Notes: generated from the sequence alone by a model not told the origin. Counted from the stretch's first letter, positions 26,156 to 35,856 are shown. The stretch is 42,287 nt of DNA from Phycisphaerales bacterium (GCA_013360695.1 JABWBC010000013.1:1-42287), one strand, 5' to 3'. A program made the numbers and translations.

Positions 26156-28966
26156 ATGTCGGACCAGCCTGTCAATGGTGCGGAAAACTCGCCTCGTTCT
26201 GATGGCTCGCTGGGCGGCTCGCCCGGCGGCGGCCAAGCTGGTGGCCAAACCGGTGGTCAAGTCGGCGGCCAAGTCATCGACCTGGACATCCAGCGAGAAC
26301 TGCAGGACAGCTATCTCACTTACGCCATGAGCACCATCATGGACCGGGCGCTCCCCGATGTCCGTGACGGCCTCAAGCCCTCCCAGCGACGAATCCTCGT
26401 CGCCATGAACGACCTCAAGCTCCGCCCCGGACGCAAGCACCTCAAGTCCGCCAAGATCTGCGGCAACACATCCGGCGACTACCACCCGCACGGCGAGTCC
26501 GTCATCTATCCCACCATGGTCGGCCTGGCCCAGAAGTGGCGCATGCGCGTCCCCCTCGTCGATCCCCAGGGCAACTTCGGTTCGATCGACGGCGATCCGC
26601 CCGCCGCCATGCGATACACCGAGGCCCGCATGACCTGGGGCGCGGTGGAGATGCTCGCCGACATCGACCTCCAGACCGTCGACTTCCAGCCCAACTACGA
26701 CGACCGACTCATGGAGCCCCTCGTCCTCCCGGGCAAGTTCCCCAACCTCCTCGTCAACGGCGGCGTGGGCATCGCAGTCGGCATGGCGACCAGCCTGGCG
26801 CCGCACAATCCCACCGAAATCCTCGACGCGATCATCCGCGTCATTGAAAACCCCGCGATCACGCTCCACGAGCTGATGACCGACGTGAAGGACGCCGCCG
26901 GCGATGTTGTTCGCTTCGGCGTCAAAGGCCCGGACTTCCCGACCGGCGGCACGGTCCACGGCAAGCAGGGCATCGTCGAGGCCTACGCCACCGGGCGCGG
27001 CAAGGTCGTCAACCGCGGCGCGATCCACACCGAGGAGATCGGCGGCAAGGGCTCGGGACGCGAGCAGCTCGTCATAGACTCCATCCCGTACATGCTCAAC
27101 CAGACGACGCTCGTCGAGCGCATCGTCGAGGCCGTCAAGGAAGAACGAATCGTCGATGTCTCCGACGTCCGCAACGAATCAGGGCGCGAGGCCCAGACTC
27201 GCGTGGTGATCGAGCTGAAGAAGGGCGCCGACGCCCGCGTGGTCGAGAAGCAGCTCTACGAGTTCACGCCGCTCCAGCAGACCTTCTCGATCATGAACAT
27301 CGCGCTGGTGAACCGCCAGCCGCGCACGCTGACGCTCCGCGAGATGATCGATTGCTACGTCGACCATCGCGTCAACGTGATCCGCCGGCGCACCGCCTAC
27401 CTGCTGCGCGAGGCCAAGAAGCGTGCCCACGTCTTGGAGGGCATGATCTACGCCGTGTGCGACATCGACGAGGTGATCCGCATCATCCGCGCCAGCAAGA
27501 CCCGCGAGGAGGCGATCCAGCGGTTGATGGAGCGCCGCTTCCAGATCCCCGCGTCCCATCCGCACGCGCCCAAACTCCCCGCCCGTCTCATGGACCGCGT
27601 CCGCGCCGCCGAGGCCGAGGGCGGCGTGCTCCTCTCCCGCATCCAGGCCGAGACGATCGGCGGCATGCGTCTGATCCAGCTCGTTGGCCTGGAGATCGAG
27701 CGCCTCGTCGAGGAGTACTCGGCGCTCGTCAAGGAGATCGAGGGCTACGAGCTGATCCTCGCCGAGCACCAGCGCGTGCTCGCGATCATCAAGGACGACT
27801 GCGCCCAGATGCGCGAGCGTTTCGGCTCGCCCCGGCTCACCACCATCGAAGACGCCGGGGCCGACGTCACCATCGCCGAACTCATCCCCGTGCAGGATGT
27901 CGCCGTCACCATCAGCCACCAGGGTTATGTGAAGCGCGTTCCGCTCGAGACCTATCGCTCGCAGGGGCGCGGCGGCAAGGGCATCAAGGCCTCCGACGCC
28001 AAGGACGAGGACTTCATCGAGCGCGTCTTCGTCGCCAGCACCCACGACGACCTGCTCTGTTTCACCAACACCGGACGCGTTTTCCTGATCAAGGTCTACG
28101 AAGTGCCGGAGATGAGCCGCACCGCCAAGGGCCGGGCGATGATCAACGTCATCGACCTCAAGCCGGGCGAACGCACATGCGCCTACCTCGCCGTCAAGAA
28201 CTTTGAGGAAGGCAGCAACTACCTCACGTTCGTCAGCAAGGGCGGCATCGTGAAGCGCACCGCGCTCAAGGACTACCGCAACGTCAACAAGTCCGGCATC
28301 ATCGCCGTGGGCCTCAAGGAGGGCGACCAGCTCCTCACCGTCACGCTCACCGACGGGCACGACGACCTGCTTCTGGCGACCGCCTCCGGCATGGCGATCC
28401 GTTTCAACGAAGAGGACGCACGCCTCATGGGGCGCGCCGCCGCGGGCGTGAAGGGCATCGAACTCGAAGAGGGCGACGAGGTCGTCGGCGTCGCGAGCGT
28501 TCCGATGGAAAAGGATGCCGAGGGAGACTTGGTCACCCGCGATCCATCCATCGCCCTCCTCACCATCACCCAGAACGGCTACGGCAAACGCACCGCCATC
28601 GATGAGTATCGCGTTCAGCCCGAGGACGGCAAGGCCCGCTCCCAGTCGCGAGGCGGAAAGGGCCGCGCCGACATCAAGACCAGCGAACGCAACGGCAGGT
28701 CCGTCGCCGCCATCGCGGTTAGGTCGGGCCAGGACGTGGTGATTGTCACCAAGGGCGGGCAGCTCGTCCGCGTGCCCGTGGACTCGATCTCCATGATCGG
28801 CCGAAACACGCAGGGCGTGCGCGTGGTGGGGGTCAACGAGGGCGACGCCGTGGTCTCCACGACCGCCGTCGACGCCGAGCCGGCCGTCGAGTCCGGCGAG
28901 TCGACCGATTCCCCGCCGCCCGAGGCCCAGCCCGGGCCCGATTCCAATCCCCCGCCCGCCTCATGA
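26156..28966 (+). CDS. gyrA: DNA gyrase subunit A
   Basis: A 936-residue type IIA topoisomerase A subunit. The catalytic Tyr is Tyr154 in AAMRYTE. The quinolone-determining segment reads [11 protein letters not shown] (110-120): Ser115 matches E. coli Ser83, but a Pro (119) stands where E. coli has Asp87. The C-terminal half is the beta-pinwheel, with the GyrA box as QGRGGKG, so this is gyrase and not ParC; a second RGGKG-like element lies in [11 protein letters not shown] near residue 825. The first 40 residues are Gly/Gln-rich with four GGQ units; the last 40 are Pro/Ser/Glu-rich. ATG 26156 has GAGGGA about 7 nt upstream. gyrB is not in the window. The STAS gene follows 31 bases later. Confidence 0.97.
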   Translation: MSDQPVNGAENSPRSDGSLGGSPGGGQAGGQTGGQVGGQVIDLDIQRELQDSYLTYAMSTIMDRALPDVRDGLKPSQRRILVAMNDLKLRPGRKHLKSAKICGNTSGDYHPHGESVIYPTMVGLAQKWRMRVPLVDPQGNFGSIDGDPPAAMRYTEARMTWGAVEMLADIDLQTVDFQPNYDDRLMEPLVLPGKFPNLLVNGGVGIAVGMATSLAPHNPTEILDAIIRVIENPAITLHELMTDVKDAAGDVVRFGVKGPDFPTGGTVHGKQGIVEAYATGRGKVVNRGAIHTEEIGGKGSGREQLVIDSIPYMLNQTTLVERIVEAVKEERIVDVSDVRNESGREAQTRVVIELKKGADARVVEKQLYEFTPLQQTFSIMNIALVNRQPRTLTLREMIDCYVDHRVNVIRRRTAYLLREAKKRAHVLEGMIYAVCDIDEVIRIIRASKTREEAIQRLMERRFQIPASHPHAPKLPARLMDRVRAAEAEGGVLLSRIQAETIGGMRLIQLVGLEIERLVEEYSALVKEIEGYELILAEHQRVLAIIKDDCAQMRERFGSPRLTTIEDAGADVTIAELIPVQDVAVTISHQGYVKRVPLETYRSQGRGGKGIKASDAKDEDFIERVFVASTHDDLLCFTNTGRVFLIKVYEVPEMSRTAKGRAMINVIDLKPGERTCAYLAVKNFEEGSNYLTFVSKGGIVKRTALKDYRNVNKSGIIAVGLKEGDQLLTVTLTDGHDDLLLATASGMAIRFNEEDARLMGRAAAGVKGIELEEGDEVVGVASVPMEKDAEGDLVTRDPSIALLTITQNGYGKRTAIDEYRVQPEDGKARSQSRGGKGRADIKTSERNGRSVAAIAVRSGQDVVIVTKGGQLVRVPVDSISMIGRNTQGVRVVGVNEGDAVVSTTAVDAEPAVESGESTDSPPPEAQPGPDSNPPPAS
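26228..26275 (+). repeat. Four 12-bp tandem units encoding Gly-Gly-Gln-X in gyrA
   Basis: Residues 25-40 of GyrA are [16 protein letters not shown], from near-identical 12-bp units. They lie before the conserved gyrase core, so unit number could vary without hurting activity. Confidence 0.75.
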
Positions 28967-28982
28967 GCCCCAAGGTTCGTGA

Positions 28983-28988
28983 TACACT
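28983..28988 (+). promoter_or_regulatory. TACACT -10-like box before the STAS gene
   Basis: TGATACACT, an extended -10 look, ends 9 nt before the STAS ATG; no Shine-Dalgarno sequence is visible. Confidence 0.35.
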
Positions 28989-28997
28989 GGGTCCACC

Positions 28998-29351
28998 ATG
29001 GCCACCGACTGGTCCGATGACATCGCGATTGCCGACCTCGCCGACGAGCCCGCGCTCTCCGAGGAGTTGTCGCAGCTCATCGACCGCGTCGGCCAGACCG
29101 AGGCGAGCCAAGCGCCCCACGTCGTGCTCAACTTCGGGCAGGTGAACCACGTCCACAGCTCGAACCTCGCCCAGCTCCTTCGCCTCCGCAGCCGCATGAA
29201 CGAGCGGGGCAAGCGTCTGCTCCTCTGCTCGCTCACCGAGGACGTATGGCAGGTGCTGAAGATCACTGGGTTGGACAAGGTTTTCCGCTTTGCGCCCGAC
29301 CCCATGACGGCCCTGGCGACGCTCCAACTCGAACAGGAACCGGAGAAGTAG
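28998..29351 (+). CDS. STAS-domain (anti-sigma factor antagonist-like) protein
   Basis: A 117-residue single STAS domain. HVVLNFGQVNHVHSSNLAQLLRLRSRM matches the strand-loop-helix where SpoIIAA-type proteins are phosphorylated on Ser in a DSSG-like loop, here HSSN; LLLCSLTEDVWQVLKITGLDKVF forms the usual second half. Such proteins bind anti-sigma factors or are part of partner-switching systems, but no anti-sigma kinase or phosphatase is in the window. It lies 31 bases after gyrA and may share its transcript, or use the TACACT box 9 nt before its ATG. No Shine-Dalgarno sequence is seen. Confidence 0.88.
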   Translation: MATDWSDDIAIADLADEPALSEELSQLIDRVGQTEASQAPHVVLNFGQVNHVHSSNLAQLLRLRSRMNERGKRLLLCSLTEDVWQVLKITGLDKVFRFAPDPMTALATLQLEQEPEK

Positions 29352-29528
29352 GTCCGCCTGCATTCCAGGGGCTCTGGGCCGGCGGGCTGAAGGGCCCATC
29401 GCGCGTCGAGCACCCGCGCCATGCGGATTCTCATCATCTCCTCCCCTCATTCCGCGCCACTACGATCCATCGTCGGAACCGCCCGCCCCCGGCGCGGGTA
29501 CAACTCCGGCTCGATCATCTTGCCCGCG

Positions 29529-30362
29529 ATGCTCCGCATGACCCAGACGCTCGCTCAACCCGCCGCCCACTCCGCCCCCGCCGGGACCACCCCAGTTGCT
29601 GAGCTGCGCGCCCTCCGAAAAATCTACTACAAGCCCGACGGCTCGGTGATGGTCGAAGCGCTCCGCGGCATCGACGTCACCATCAACCGCGGCGAGTACG
29701 TCGCCATCATGGGGGCGTCCGGCTCGGGCAAGTCCACCCTCATGAATGTCCTCGGCTGCCTCGATCGCCCGACCGACGGGCTGTACCTCCTCGACGGCCG
29801 CGACGTCGCCGCCATGAGCGACGACGATCTCTCCAACTACCGCGGCCTGAAGATCGGCTTCATCTTCCAGGCCTTCAATCTCATCCCGCAGCTCACGATC
29901 GAGGAAAACGTCGCCACGCCGCTCTTCTACCAGCGAGTGCCGCGGGCCGAACGGATCGAACGCGCGATCGAGACGCTCGGCAAGGTCGGGCTCGGAGATC
30001 GCCTCGGGCACCGCCCGCGTGAACTCTCGGGCGGGCAGCAGCAGCGCGTCGCGATCGCCCGCGCGCTGGTCACTCGCCCAGTCGTGCTCATGGCCGACGA
30101 GCCCACCGGCAACCTCGATTCGTCCACGGGCCAGGCGATCCTCAACCTCTTCGAGGAACTCCACTCGTCCGGCATGACCATCCTCATGGTGACGCACGAC
30201 CCCGTCGTCGCCGAGCGTTGCCTACGCGTCGTGCGACTGAAAGACGGCCTGATCGAATACGACCGCCAGCAGCCCGGATATCGCGGTCGAAAGACCGCCT
30301 CCTCGGACCTCGCGAATCTGGGCGTCAGCGACGCCGTGCGATCCCCCGCACAATCGCACTGA
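29529..30362 (+). CDS. MacB/LolD-type ABC transporter ATPase
   Basis: A 277-residue ABC ATPase of the type that pairs with MacB or LolCE-like FtsX permeases. Walker A is GASGSGKSTLMNVLGCLD, the Q-loop lies in IGFIFQAFNLIPQLT, the signature is LSGGQQQRVAIARAL, Walker B VVLMADEPTGNLDS, and the H-loop MVTHDP. LDRPT after Walker A and the FNLIPQLT segment are typical. No permease or adaptor is adjacent, so the partner must be elsewhere. The start could be ATG 29529 or 29538; neither has a clear Shine-Dalgarno sequence, and an earlier one (29421) adds residues unlike the family. It follows the STAS gene by 177 bases and precedes the HNH gene. Confidence 0.9.
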   Translation: MLRMTQTLAQPAAHSAPAGTTPVAELRALRKIYYKPDGSVMVEALRGIDVTINRGEYVAIMGASGSGKSTLMNVLGCLDRPTDGLYLLDGRDVAAMSDDDLSNYRGLKIGFIFQAFNLIPQLTIEENVATPLFYQRVPRAERIERAIETLGKVGLGDRLGHRPRELSGGQQQRVAIARALVTRPVVLMADEPTGNLDSSTGQAILNLFEELHSSGMTILMVTHDPVVAERCLRVVRLKDGLIEYDRQQPGYRGRKTASSDLANLGVSDAVRSPAQSH

Positions 30363-30430
30363 CCGCGCCAGCCCACGCGGGCCGAACGCCCGACACCCGC
30401 TCCTTCGCCGAACTTGAACGCCCGAAGGTC

Positions 30431-30459
30431 TTGATCGTTCGCCCTGTGTACGATATACA
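30431..30459 (+). promoter_or_regulatory. Sigma-70-like promoter of the HNH gene
   Basis: TTGATC at 30431-30436 and TATACA at 30454-30459, spaced by exactly 17 nt. Transcription would start near 30466, giving a leader of about 34 nt with a GGAGGGG before the GTG start. Confidence 0.55.
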
Positions 30460-30499
30460 TCGAATACCGCGCGAGGGATCTCGCGGTCGGAGGGGTGCC

Positions 30500-31279
30500 G
30501 TGGCTCACAAGGGCGGCCAATTCCATGAGGGCGCCGACGCCCGCTTCGGGGCGGATGGTGACTGCTTCCCATCCGACGCCGCCGACGACAGTATCCCGCC
30601 GGGCCTCGCGCACGCGATGTCCGGCGCCGCCGCCTCGATCAACGACGGCCTGAACGCCAAGGTGCTCGTGCTCAACAAGCTCTACGTCGCCATCCGCGTC
30701 GTCTCCGCACGCCGTGCGTTCTGCCTCCTCCTCAACAACATCGCCGAGATCATCCACGTTGAACGCGACGGCGAGGGGCACCGCTACACCAACTACGACT
30801 TCGCGACCTGGGCCGAGCTCTCGGAGGCCCGGGCTCGCTTCGAGCGCGAGCAGCACGACTGGGTGCGCACGGTGCGAGCGGAACTGGCCGTCCCGCGGAT
30901 CATCCGTTTGCTCGGATATGACCGCCTGCCGGAGCAGACGGTGAAGCTGAATCGCCGAAATCTCTTTGCGCGCGATCGCAATCAATGCCAGTACTGCGGG
31001 CGGCTCTTCCCGACCTCGGACCTTTCGATCGACCATGTGATGCCGCGCACCCAGGGCGGGCGCGATTCGTGGGAGAATCTGGTGTGCGCGTGCATCCGCT
31101 GCAACGCGCGGAAGGGCGGCCGCACGCCCGAGCAGGCCGGCGTGCGATTGATCCGCAAGCCCGAGCGCCCCAAGCGCAACCCGCTCATCACGATCCGCCT
31201 CGGCAACGAAAAGTACGCGTCGTGGAAGGCGTTCCTCGATCACGCGTACTGGAGCGTTGAACTGGGCTCCGATCAGTAA
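30500..31279 (+). CDS. HNH endonuclease family protein
   Basis: A 259-residue protein. An N-terminal part has VLVLNKLYVAIRVVSARRAF; the C-terminal part is an HNH/zinc domain: Cys163-x2-Cys166 (CQYCG), the SIDHVMPRTQGG core with His179, WENLVCACIRCNARKGG with Asn193 and Cys198-x2-Cys201. This build is widespread in planctomycetes and other bacteria as a chromosomal gene; the substrate of the nuclease is unknown, and it is not linked here to a restriction system. The start is GTG 30500, chosen for GGAGGGG 5 nt upstream; no ATG exists before residue 40. It has its own promoter (30431-30459) and so is probably expressed apart from the upstream ATPase. It is convergent with the PTPS-fold gene. Confidence 0.88.
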   Translation: MAHKGGQFHEGADARFGADGDCFPSDAADDSIPPGLAHAMSGAAASINDGLNAKVLVLNKLYVAIRVVSARRAFCLLLNNIAEIIHVERDGEGHRYTNYDFATWAELSEARARFEREQHDWVRTVRAELAVPRIIRLLGYDRLPEQTVKLNRRNLFARDRNQCQYCGRLFPTSDLSIDHVMPRTQGGRDSWENLVCACIRCNARKGGRTPEQAGVRLIRKPERPKRNPLITIRLGNEKYASWKAFLDHAYWSVELGSDQ

Positions 31280-31379
31280 CGTCCACCGCCGGGCCGGCCT
31301 TTGCCTTTCACGTCCCGACACGCCCGCGATTTCATCAGGCTCCGAGGTTGGTCGCGGATGCGTCCAGAGGGGCCGGTAT

Positions 31380-32243
31380 TCACGCCGGGAACGTCGCGCT
31401 CGTCCGATCCGTCTCCCACACCGTGATCGCCCGCAGGCTCGCCTGCCCCGACCACGCGGCCAATTCCGGCGCCAGCAAGCCGAAGAAAACCCTCGCGATG
31501 TTCTCGACCGTCGGGTTCACGCCGCCGCTCGCCGCGAACTCACGCGTGTCGAGGTTCAGGTGCTTGTGGTCGAAGCGATCGATAATCACCCGCTTCACCA
31601 GCCGCTCGAACGCCGCGAGGTCAAAGCCCGCGTCGGTCTCCCCGCCGCGCCATTCCACGCAAGGCTCGATCCGATAGTTGTGCCCGTGCCCCGACGGATG
31701 GTTGCACTTGCCGAAAAGCCGCTGATTCTCCTCTTCGGAGAGCGACGGAACATGCAGCCGGTGCGACGCCGCAAAGTCAAACTTCTGGCGGAGCAGCACC
31801 GGCGTCGTCACGGATGGTTCGTTCTTCATCGACACCTCAAGGCTGTAGGTGGGGGAGAGATGCCATCGCACGCGCTCGCCGATCGACGCCCCGGCCCGCC
31901 CCTCATCACACGCCGATTTACTGGCCGCATCGACCGACAGCGCGCTCGCAAGCTCCCGCCCGAGCTCGCGCAGAATCCGCTCCGGCGGCGTGCGTGCGTT
32001 CCTCGCCATCGCGTCTTGAATCCGCGGCACCGCCACATTCCGCACCGCCTGGTCCGCCCGCTTGATGTCGATGACATACCCGATCGCCGGGTCCGGTTCG
32101 CTCACGCAGGAAAGCTCAATTTCGTAGTGGGCGCACAGCCCGCCGCTGGCTGGGTCGCCCGCGTAGCCATTGCCCCCGTGTCCGGGCTGGGCACAATCCC
32201 ACGGATACACAGCAAATCTGACTCGGCGCGACAGGCGAATCAC
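31380..32243 (-). CDS. Tandem 6-pyruvoyl-tetrahydropterin synthase/QueD-fold protein
   Basis: A protein of about 287 residues made of two T-fold (PTPS) domains. The first (residues 1-120, VIRLSRRVRFAVYPW then HYEIELSCVSEPD) keeps the fold signature but lacks the HGH zinc triad. The second has the full set: FDFAASHRLHV, GKCNHPSGHGHNY (Cys and three His), DRFDHKHLNLD and VWETDRTSATF, so it should be catalytic, in a pterin or queuosine-type reaction. The Cys before the HGH matches PTPS of tetrahydrobiopterin synthesis and some QueD. The start was placed at GTG 32243 with GGGGGAGG upstream; a longer in-frame start (32303) adds 20 residues with rare-codon-like composition. It is divergent from the glutathione peroxidase gene. 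Confidence 0.88.
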   Translation of the reverse strand: MIRLSRRVRFAVYPWDCAQPGHGGNGYAGDPASGGLCAHYEIELSCVSEPDPAIGYVIDIKRADQAVRNVAVPRIQDAMARNARTPPERILRELGRELASALSVDAASKSACDEGRAGASIGERVRWHLSPTYSLEVSMKNEPSVTTPVLLRQKFDFAASHRLHVPSLSEEENQRLFGKCNHPSGHGHNYRIEPCVEWRGGETDAGFDLAAFERLVKRVIIDRFDHKHLNLDTREFAASGGVNPTVENIARVFFGLLAPELAAWSGQASLRAITVWETDRTSATFPA

Positions 32244-32365
32244 ATGCGAGGGTACGCCTCCCCCGTTCGACCGGATTCGGGCGAGGCTTACACTTCCCCG
32301 CATCTGCGGCCCGGAACTCGCACGCCCGCCGCGCGTCCTTCATCTGAGTGAGGAGCTCGATCCCG

Positions 32366-33052
32366 ATGAACAACACCCGCCTCGCCGTCCTTGGCCTCTC
32401 GACCGCCCTTTTCGCCTTCGGCGGCCCGGGCTTCACCCAAGCTTCTCAACCTCCCGCCCAACCCGCGGAAAAGAAGCCGGAGACCAAACCCGAGGCCAAG
32501 CCTGAATCAAAGCCCGCCGAAAAGCCAGACCAACCACCCGCAGACAAGCCCGCCGAGAAGCCCGATCCCTATGTCTTGGGCTTCAAGATGAAAGACATCG
32601 ACGGCAACGAAAAGAACCTCGAAGACTTCAAGGGCTCCGTCGTCCTCATAGTCAACGTCGCCAGCAAGTGCGGCTACACCAGCCAGTACAAGGGACTCGA
32701 AAAGCTGTACCAGGACAAAAAGGAGAAGGGCCTGGTCATCGTCGGATTCCCAGCCAACAACTTCGGCAACCAGGAGCCCGGCACCGAGGCCGACATCAAG
32801 AAATTCTGCACCAGCGAATACAGCGTCACGTTCCCGATGTTCTCAAAGATCAGCGTGAAGGGCGACGACCAGCACCCGCTCTACAAGCAGCTCGCCGCAC
32901 AGCCCGCGCCCGTCGGCGGCGATCCCAAGTGGAACTTCACCAAGTTCCTCGTTGATCGCAACGGCAACGTCGTCGCCCGCTTCGACACCCGCACCTCGCC
33001 CAGCGACACCGAACTCAATCGCCAGATCGACGACCTGCTCGCCAAAAAGTAG
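32366..33052 (+). CDS. Exported glutathione-peroxidase-family protein
   Basis: A 228-residue protein with a signal peptide (about 1-26), then a Pro/Lys/Glu-rich spacer (about 28-68 with repeated KP-type units), then a peroxidase domain. The active motif is NVASKCGYTSQYKGLEKLY (peroxidatic Cys), GFPANNFGNQEPG (Gln) and WNFTKFLVDRNGN (Trp). A second Cys in KKFCTSEYSVTFPMF is the expected resolving Cys, so it is probably thioredoxin-dependent like most bacterial members; Sec-less. It probably removes hydroperoxides outside the cytoplasm or at the membrane. ATG 32366 has GAGGAG about 11 nt upstream. It is convergent with the first M1 peptidase gene, with a hairpin between them. Confidence 0.92.
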   Translation: MNNTRLAVLGLSTALFAFGGPGFTQASQPPAQPAEKKPETKPEAKPESKPAEKPDQPPADKPAEKPDPYVLGFKMKDIDGNEKNLEDFKGSVVLIVNVASKCGYTSQYKGLEKLYQDKKEKGLVIVGFPANNFGNQEPGTEADIKKFCTSEYSVTFPMFSKISVKGDDQHPLYKQLAAQPAPVGGDPKWNFTKFLVDRNGNVVARFDTRTSPSDTELNRQIDDLLAKK

Positions 33053-33083
33053 TCGCGGCCATCAAGCCGCATTCGTCACACAC

Positions 33084-33104
33084 CTCGTGCGATACTCGTG
33101 CGAT
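33084..33104. repeat. 10-bp direct repeat between convergent genes
   Basis: Two copies of CTCGTGCGAT, separated by one A, immediately before a hairpin. Function unknown. Confidence 0.5.
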
Positions 33105-33125
33105 CGATGTCGCGTCGCGACATCG
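33105..33125. terminator. Hairpin between gpx and the M1 peptidase gene
   Basis: A perfect 21-base inverted repeat (CGATGTCGCG, T, CGCGACATCG), folding as an 8-bp stem with a 5-nt loop. It sits between two convergent genes, a common site for a terminator, but lacks a T-tract. Confidence 0.35.
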
Positions 33126-33139
33126 GTGTTGGGTGCTTC

Positions 33140-35788
33140 CTACTGCCCCGCCGCAGTCGGCGTACCGCCCGAGTGTTTCTCGCGGATCGTTCTCAGCCAC
33201 GCCTCGGCCATCCACTTGGTCTCGTCGCTCCGCGGCGAAAGCACCATCGCGTCGATTGTCTCGACCGCCTTGGTGCTCCCCATCTCCGCCAGCGCGTCGC
33301 CCGCCGCCCGAACCACGCGAAGCTCGTAGTCGCCGAGGTATCCGATCAGCGCCTTCTCGGCCTCCTCGGGGTTGTGCTTGGCGAGCCGCCCAATCACGCT
33401 CACGGCATTCGCCCGCGTCCGCGTCAGGACGCCCGGCTTGGCCAGCGTTATCGCCGCGACCAGGCCCTCCGGCAAATCGGCCGCCGCCATCGCGTCCAGG
33501 GCCGCTTGGCGAAGCTCGTCGTCCTGCGAGTCGAGCCGCGTCGACGCCAGCATGACATCCAAGCCGGTCGCGGCCTTGAGGTCCCCCAAGCTCCGCAGCG
33601 CCGCGGCACGGACCCGCGTGCTCTTGTCGCCCGCCGCCGCTTCGCGCAGCATATTGACAACGCGCCCGCGCGTGCGGCTCGATCCCTCCTCCGGCGTCAT
33701 CCCGACCACCCGCGCCAGCCCGCGATACACCGTCTCTCGGAGGCCGGGCTTGTTCAGCCTCGCCAGGGTCAGCGTCTCAACGCGGTTGAGGTCGCCCTTG
33801 CTCGCCAGGGCGTTGGCCGCCTCGCTGCGAAGGCTTTCGGGCGCGTTGGTGTCCATCGCGAGTTTCATCATCGCGTCGGACGCGCCGGGACGATCAGGCT
33901 TGCCCAGCGCGCGGATCGCCTGGATCTTGGCCGCGTGCGTCGGCCCGCGGCGCACCTGCTCCATCCAGCGATCGGGGGACTGCTCCATGTCGAAGTTCAT
34001 GAGGCAGGTCAGCTCGGGATCGACCGCGATGATGGTGGGCTCGGAATCGAGCGTGGTCGTGGCGCTGGCCGTCTTGCCGTCCATCTCGATCGTGATCCAG
34101 CGTCCGTTGGGCTCGCTGGCGGTCGAGATCCAGACGGGGATCGAGATCGCAAACGCGGGGTTGTCACCGTTGATGGTTTGCTTCTGCTCCGCATTCAGGG
34201 TCAGCACGCGTGAGCGCGGGTCGAAGTCCTGCGTGACAACCACGTTGGGGACGCCGGGCCGCTCGCACCACTGCCAGAAGAACCGCTCGAGGCTCTCGCC
34301 AGAAACTTCCTCGAGGCAGCGCCGGAAGTCCGACGTCTCGACCGTCTTGAACTTGAACCGATCGATGTACAGACGCACGCCGCCGAAGAACGCGTCGTCG
34401 CCCAGCCTGCGCCGGAGCATGTGGAGGACGCTGGCGCCCTTGCCGTAAGGGTTCGCACCACGTCGGAAGGTCTCCCATGGGTGGGTGTAGATCTTGCTGA
34501 CCATGCCCGGGGCGTCGGGCGCTGTTCCGGTGTCGCCGCCGATCACGCCGTCGAAGTACGCGCGGATCGTGGCGTCGTACACCTCGCGTCCGCCGAGCGG
34601 GGCGGCGGTGCGTTCCTGCCAGAGCGGCGTCATGTACGTCGCCCAGCCCTCGTTGAGCCAGATGTGCTCCCAGGAGTTGCAGGTCATGAGGTCGCCGAAC
34701 CACTGGTGGGCCAGCTCGTGCGAGATCAGCCCGTTGAGGTCGCGGTCCTTGGCGGATTCTTCCGAAAAGATCGCGGTGTCGTAGAGCGTGGTGGCGCTGG
34801 TGTTCTCCATGCCGCCGTTGTTGAAGCCCCACACCAGCACCTGCGCGTAGCGATCCCACGGATAGGGCTCGTCGAGCAACTTGCCGAAGATGTCAATCAT
34901 CTCCGGTGTCTTGCCGTAGGTCCGCGCCACGTCCCCGCCGCGCCCCGGCGGCACATAGACCGGCATCGGGAGCACCGGCGTGCCCAGGTCGACCATGTCG
35001 AACTTGCCGACGACCATTGTCACGAGATAGCTGACGTGTGGCTTGTCCTGCATCCAGTGGAAGGTCTCGTAAGGGGCCAGGCGCGTCGTGCCCGGGCCCG
35101 CGAGCGCTTCACGCTTGACGCCCAGGAGCTTGCCGTTGCTGCTCACCACGAATCCGGCGGGCACGGTCACTTCCATCTCGGTCGTCATGCGGTCGTTCGG
35201 GAAATCGTGGCACGGGAACCAGTAGCTGTTTGTCTCGGGCTGACCCTGCGTGTGCAGCTGGGCCGCCCGCCCGGGGTAGTCCTTTGACTCGATGTTCCAC
35301 ACCAAGCCCTGCGGCGGGTTGCTGGCGGTGTAGTGGATCACCAGCGTCGCCTCCTGCCCGAGGGGCACGGGCGGATCGAACGTGATGCTCAGTTTCCTCC
35401 CGTCATGCGTGAAGCTCGCCGAACGCCCCTCGCACGAGACGCCCTCGATCGCCAGTGCCTTGGCGTCCAAGTCCAGTGTCTGGAGGTCCCAGCCCAGCGG
35501 CGAAAGCTTGAAGGACTGCTCCGCCCTGAACTCACGCGTGTTCATGTCGGCGATGGTGATGCCCAGCTTCATGTGGATCATGTCCGCCGCCCGATGGGGC
35601 GGATAGGCCCGGGTCCACACGCCGGTCGCTTCGTCAAAGGCGGGCTGTGCCACGATCGACGACCACCAGCGGCGGCAGTGCTCGCATTCCTCGATCGGGC
35701 GTGCGCCCGCCGCGGAGGCCAGGAACGTGGTGGCGGCGATCAGAGACAGTGAGAAAAGGGAACGCCGGACGGGCTGGGTCTTCAACAT
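33140..35788 (-). CDS. Exported M1-family aminopeptidase with HEAT-like C-terminus
   Basis: An 882-residue zinc aminopeptidase. A Sec signal ends around residue 29. The M1 core is clear: the exopeptidase motif GGMEN (325-329, in place of GAMEN), HELAHQWFGD (His357, His361, Glu358) and the third zinc ligand Glu380 in LNEGWATYM, with a spacing of 18. The C-terminal 250 residues form alpha-helical HEAT-like repeats with SLRSEAANALASKGD and RAAALRSLGDLKA. It would cut N-terminal residues from peptides outside the cytoplasm. Start at ATG 35788, with a weak GAGAT upstream; a longer frame adds 106 Arg-rich residues that overlap the neighbouring gene. It lies 68 bases after the second M1 gene, on the same strand, so the pair is probably cotranscribed. 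Confidence 0.93.
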   Translation of the reverse strand: MLKTQPVRRSLFSLSLIAATTFLASAAGARPIEECEHCRRWWSSIVAQPAFDEATGVWTRAYPPHRAADMIHMKLGITIADMNTREFRAEQSFKLSPLGWDLQTLDLDAKALAIEGVSCEGRSASFTHDGRKLSITFDPPVPLGQEATLVIHYTASNPPQGLVWNIESKDYPGRAAQLHTQGQPETNSYWFPCHDFPNDRMTTEMEVTVPAGFVVSSNGKLLGVKREALAGPGTTRLAPYETFHWMQDKPHVSYLVTMVVGKFDMVDLGTPVLPMPVYVPPGRGGDVARTYGKTPEMIDIFGKLLDEPYPWDRYAQVLVWGFNNGGMENTSATTLYDTAIFSEESAKDRDLNGLISHELAHQWFGDLMTCNSWEHIWLNEGWATYMTPLWQERTAAPLGGREVYDATIRAYFDGVIGGDTGTAPDAPGMVSKIYTHPWETFRRGANPYGKGASVLHMLRRRLGDDAFFGGVRLYIDRFKFKTVETSDFRRCLEEVSGESLERFFWQWCERPGVPNVVVTQDFDPRSRVLTLNAEQKQTINGDNPAFAISIPVWISTASEPNGRWITIEMDGKTASATTTLDSEPTIIAVDPELTCLMNFDMEQSPDRWMEQVRRGPTHAAKIQAIRALGKPDRPGASDAMMKLAMDTNAPESLRSEAANALASKGDLNRVETLTLARLNKPGLRETVYRGLARVVGMTPEEGSSRTRGRVVNMLREAAAGDKSTRVRAAALRSLGDLKAATGLDVMLASTRLDSQDDELRQAALDAMAAADLPEGLVAAITLAKPGVLTRTRANAVSVIGRLAKHNPEEAEKALIGYLGDYELRVVRAAGDALAEMGSTKAVETIDAMVLSPRSDETKWMAEAWLRTIREKHSGGTPTAAGQ

Positions 35789-35856
35789 GCGGGATCTCGC
35801 GACGGAACGCTCGTTGGTTGGATCGGCTGAAAACGGATTTGGACGTTGATCGCGGG

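Noticed and set aside
27179-28360. A 393-codon minus-strand frame inside gyrA
   Set aside because: Antisense shadow of a conserved gyrase gene; no family signal.
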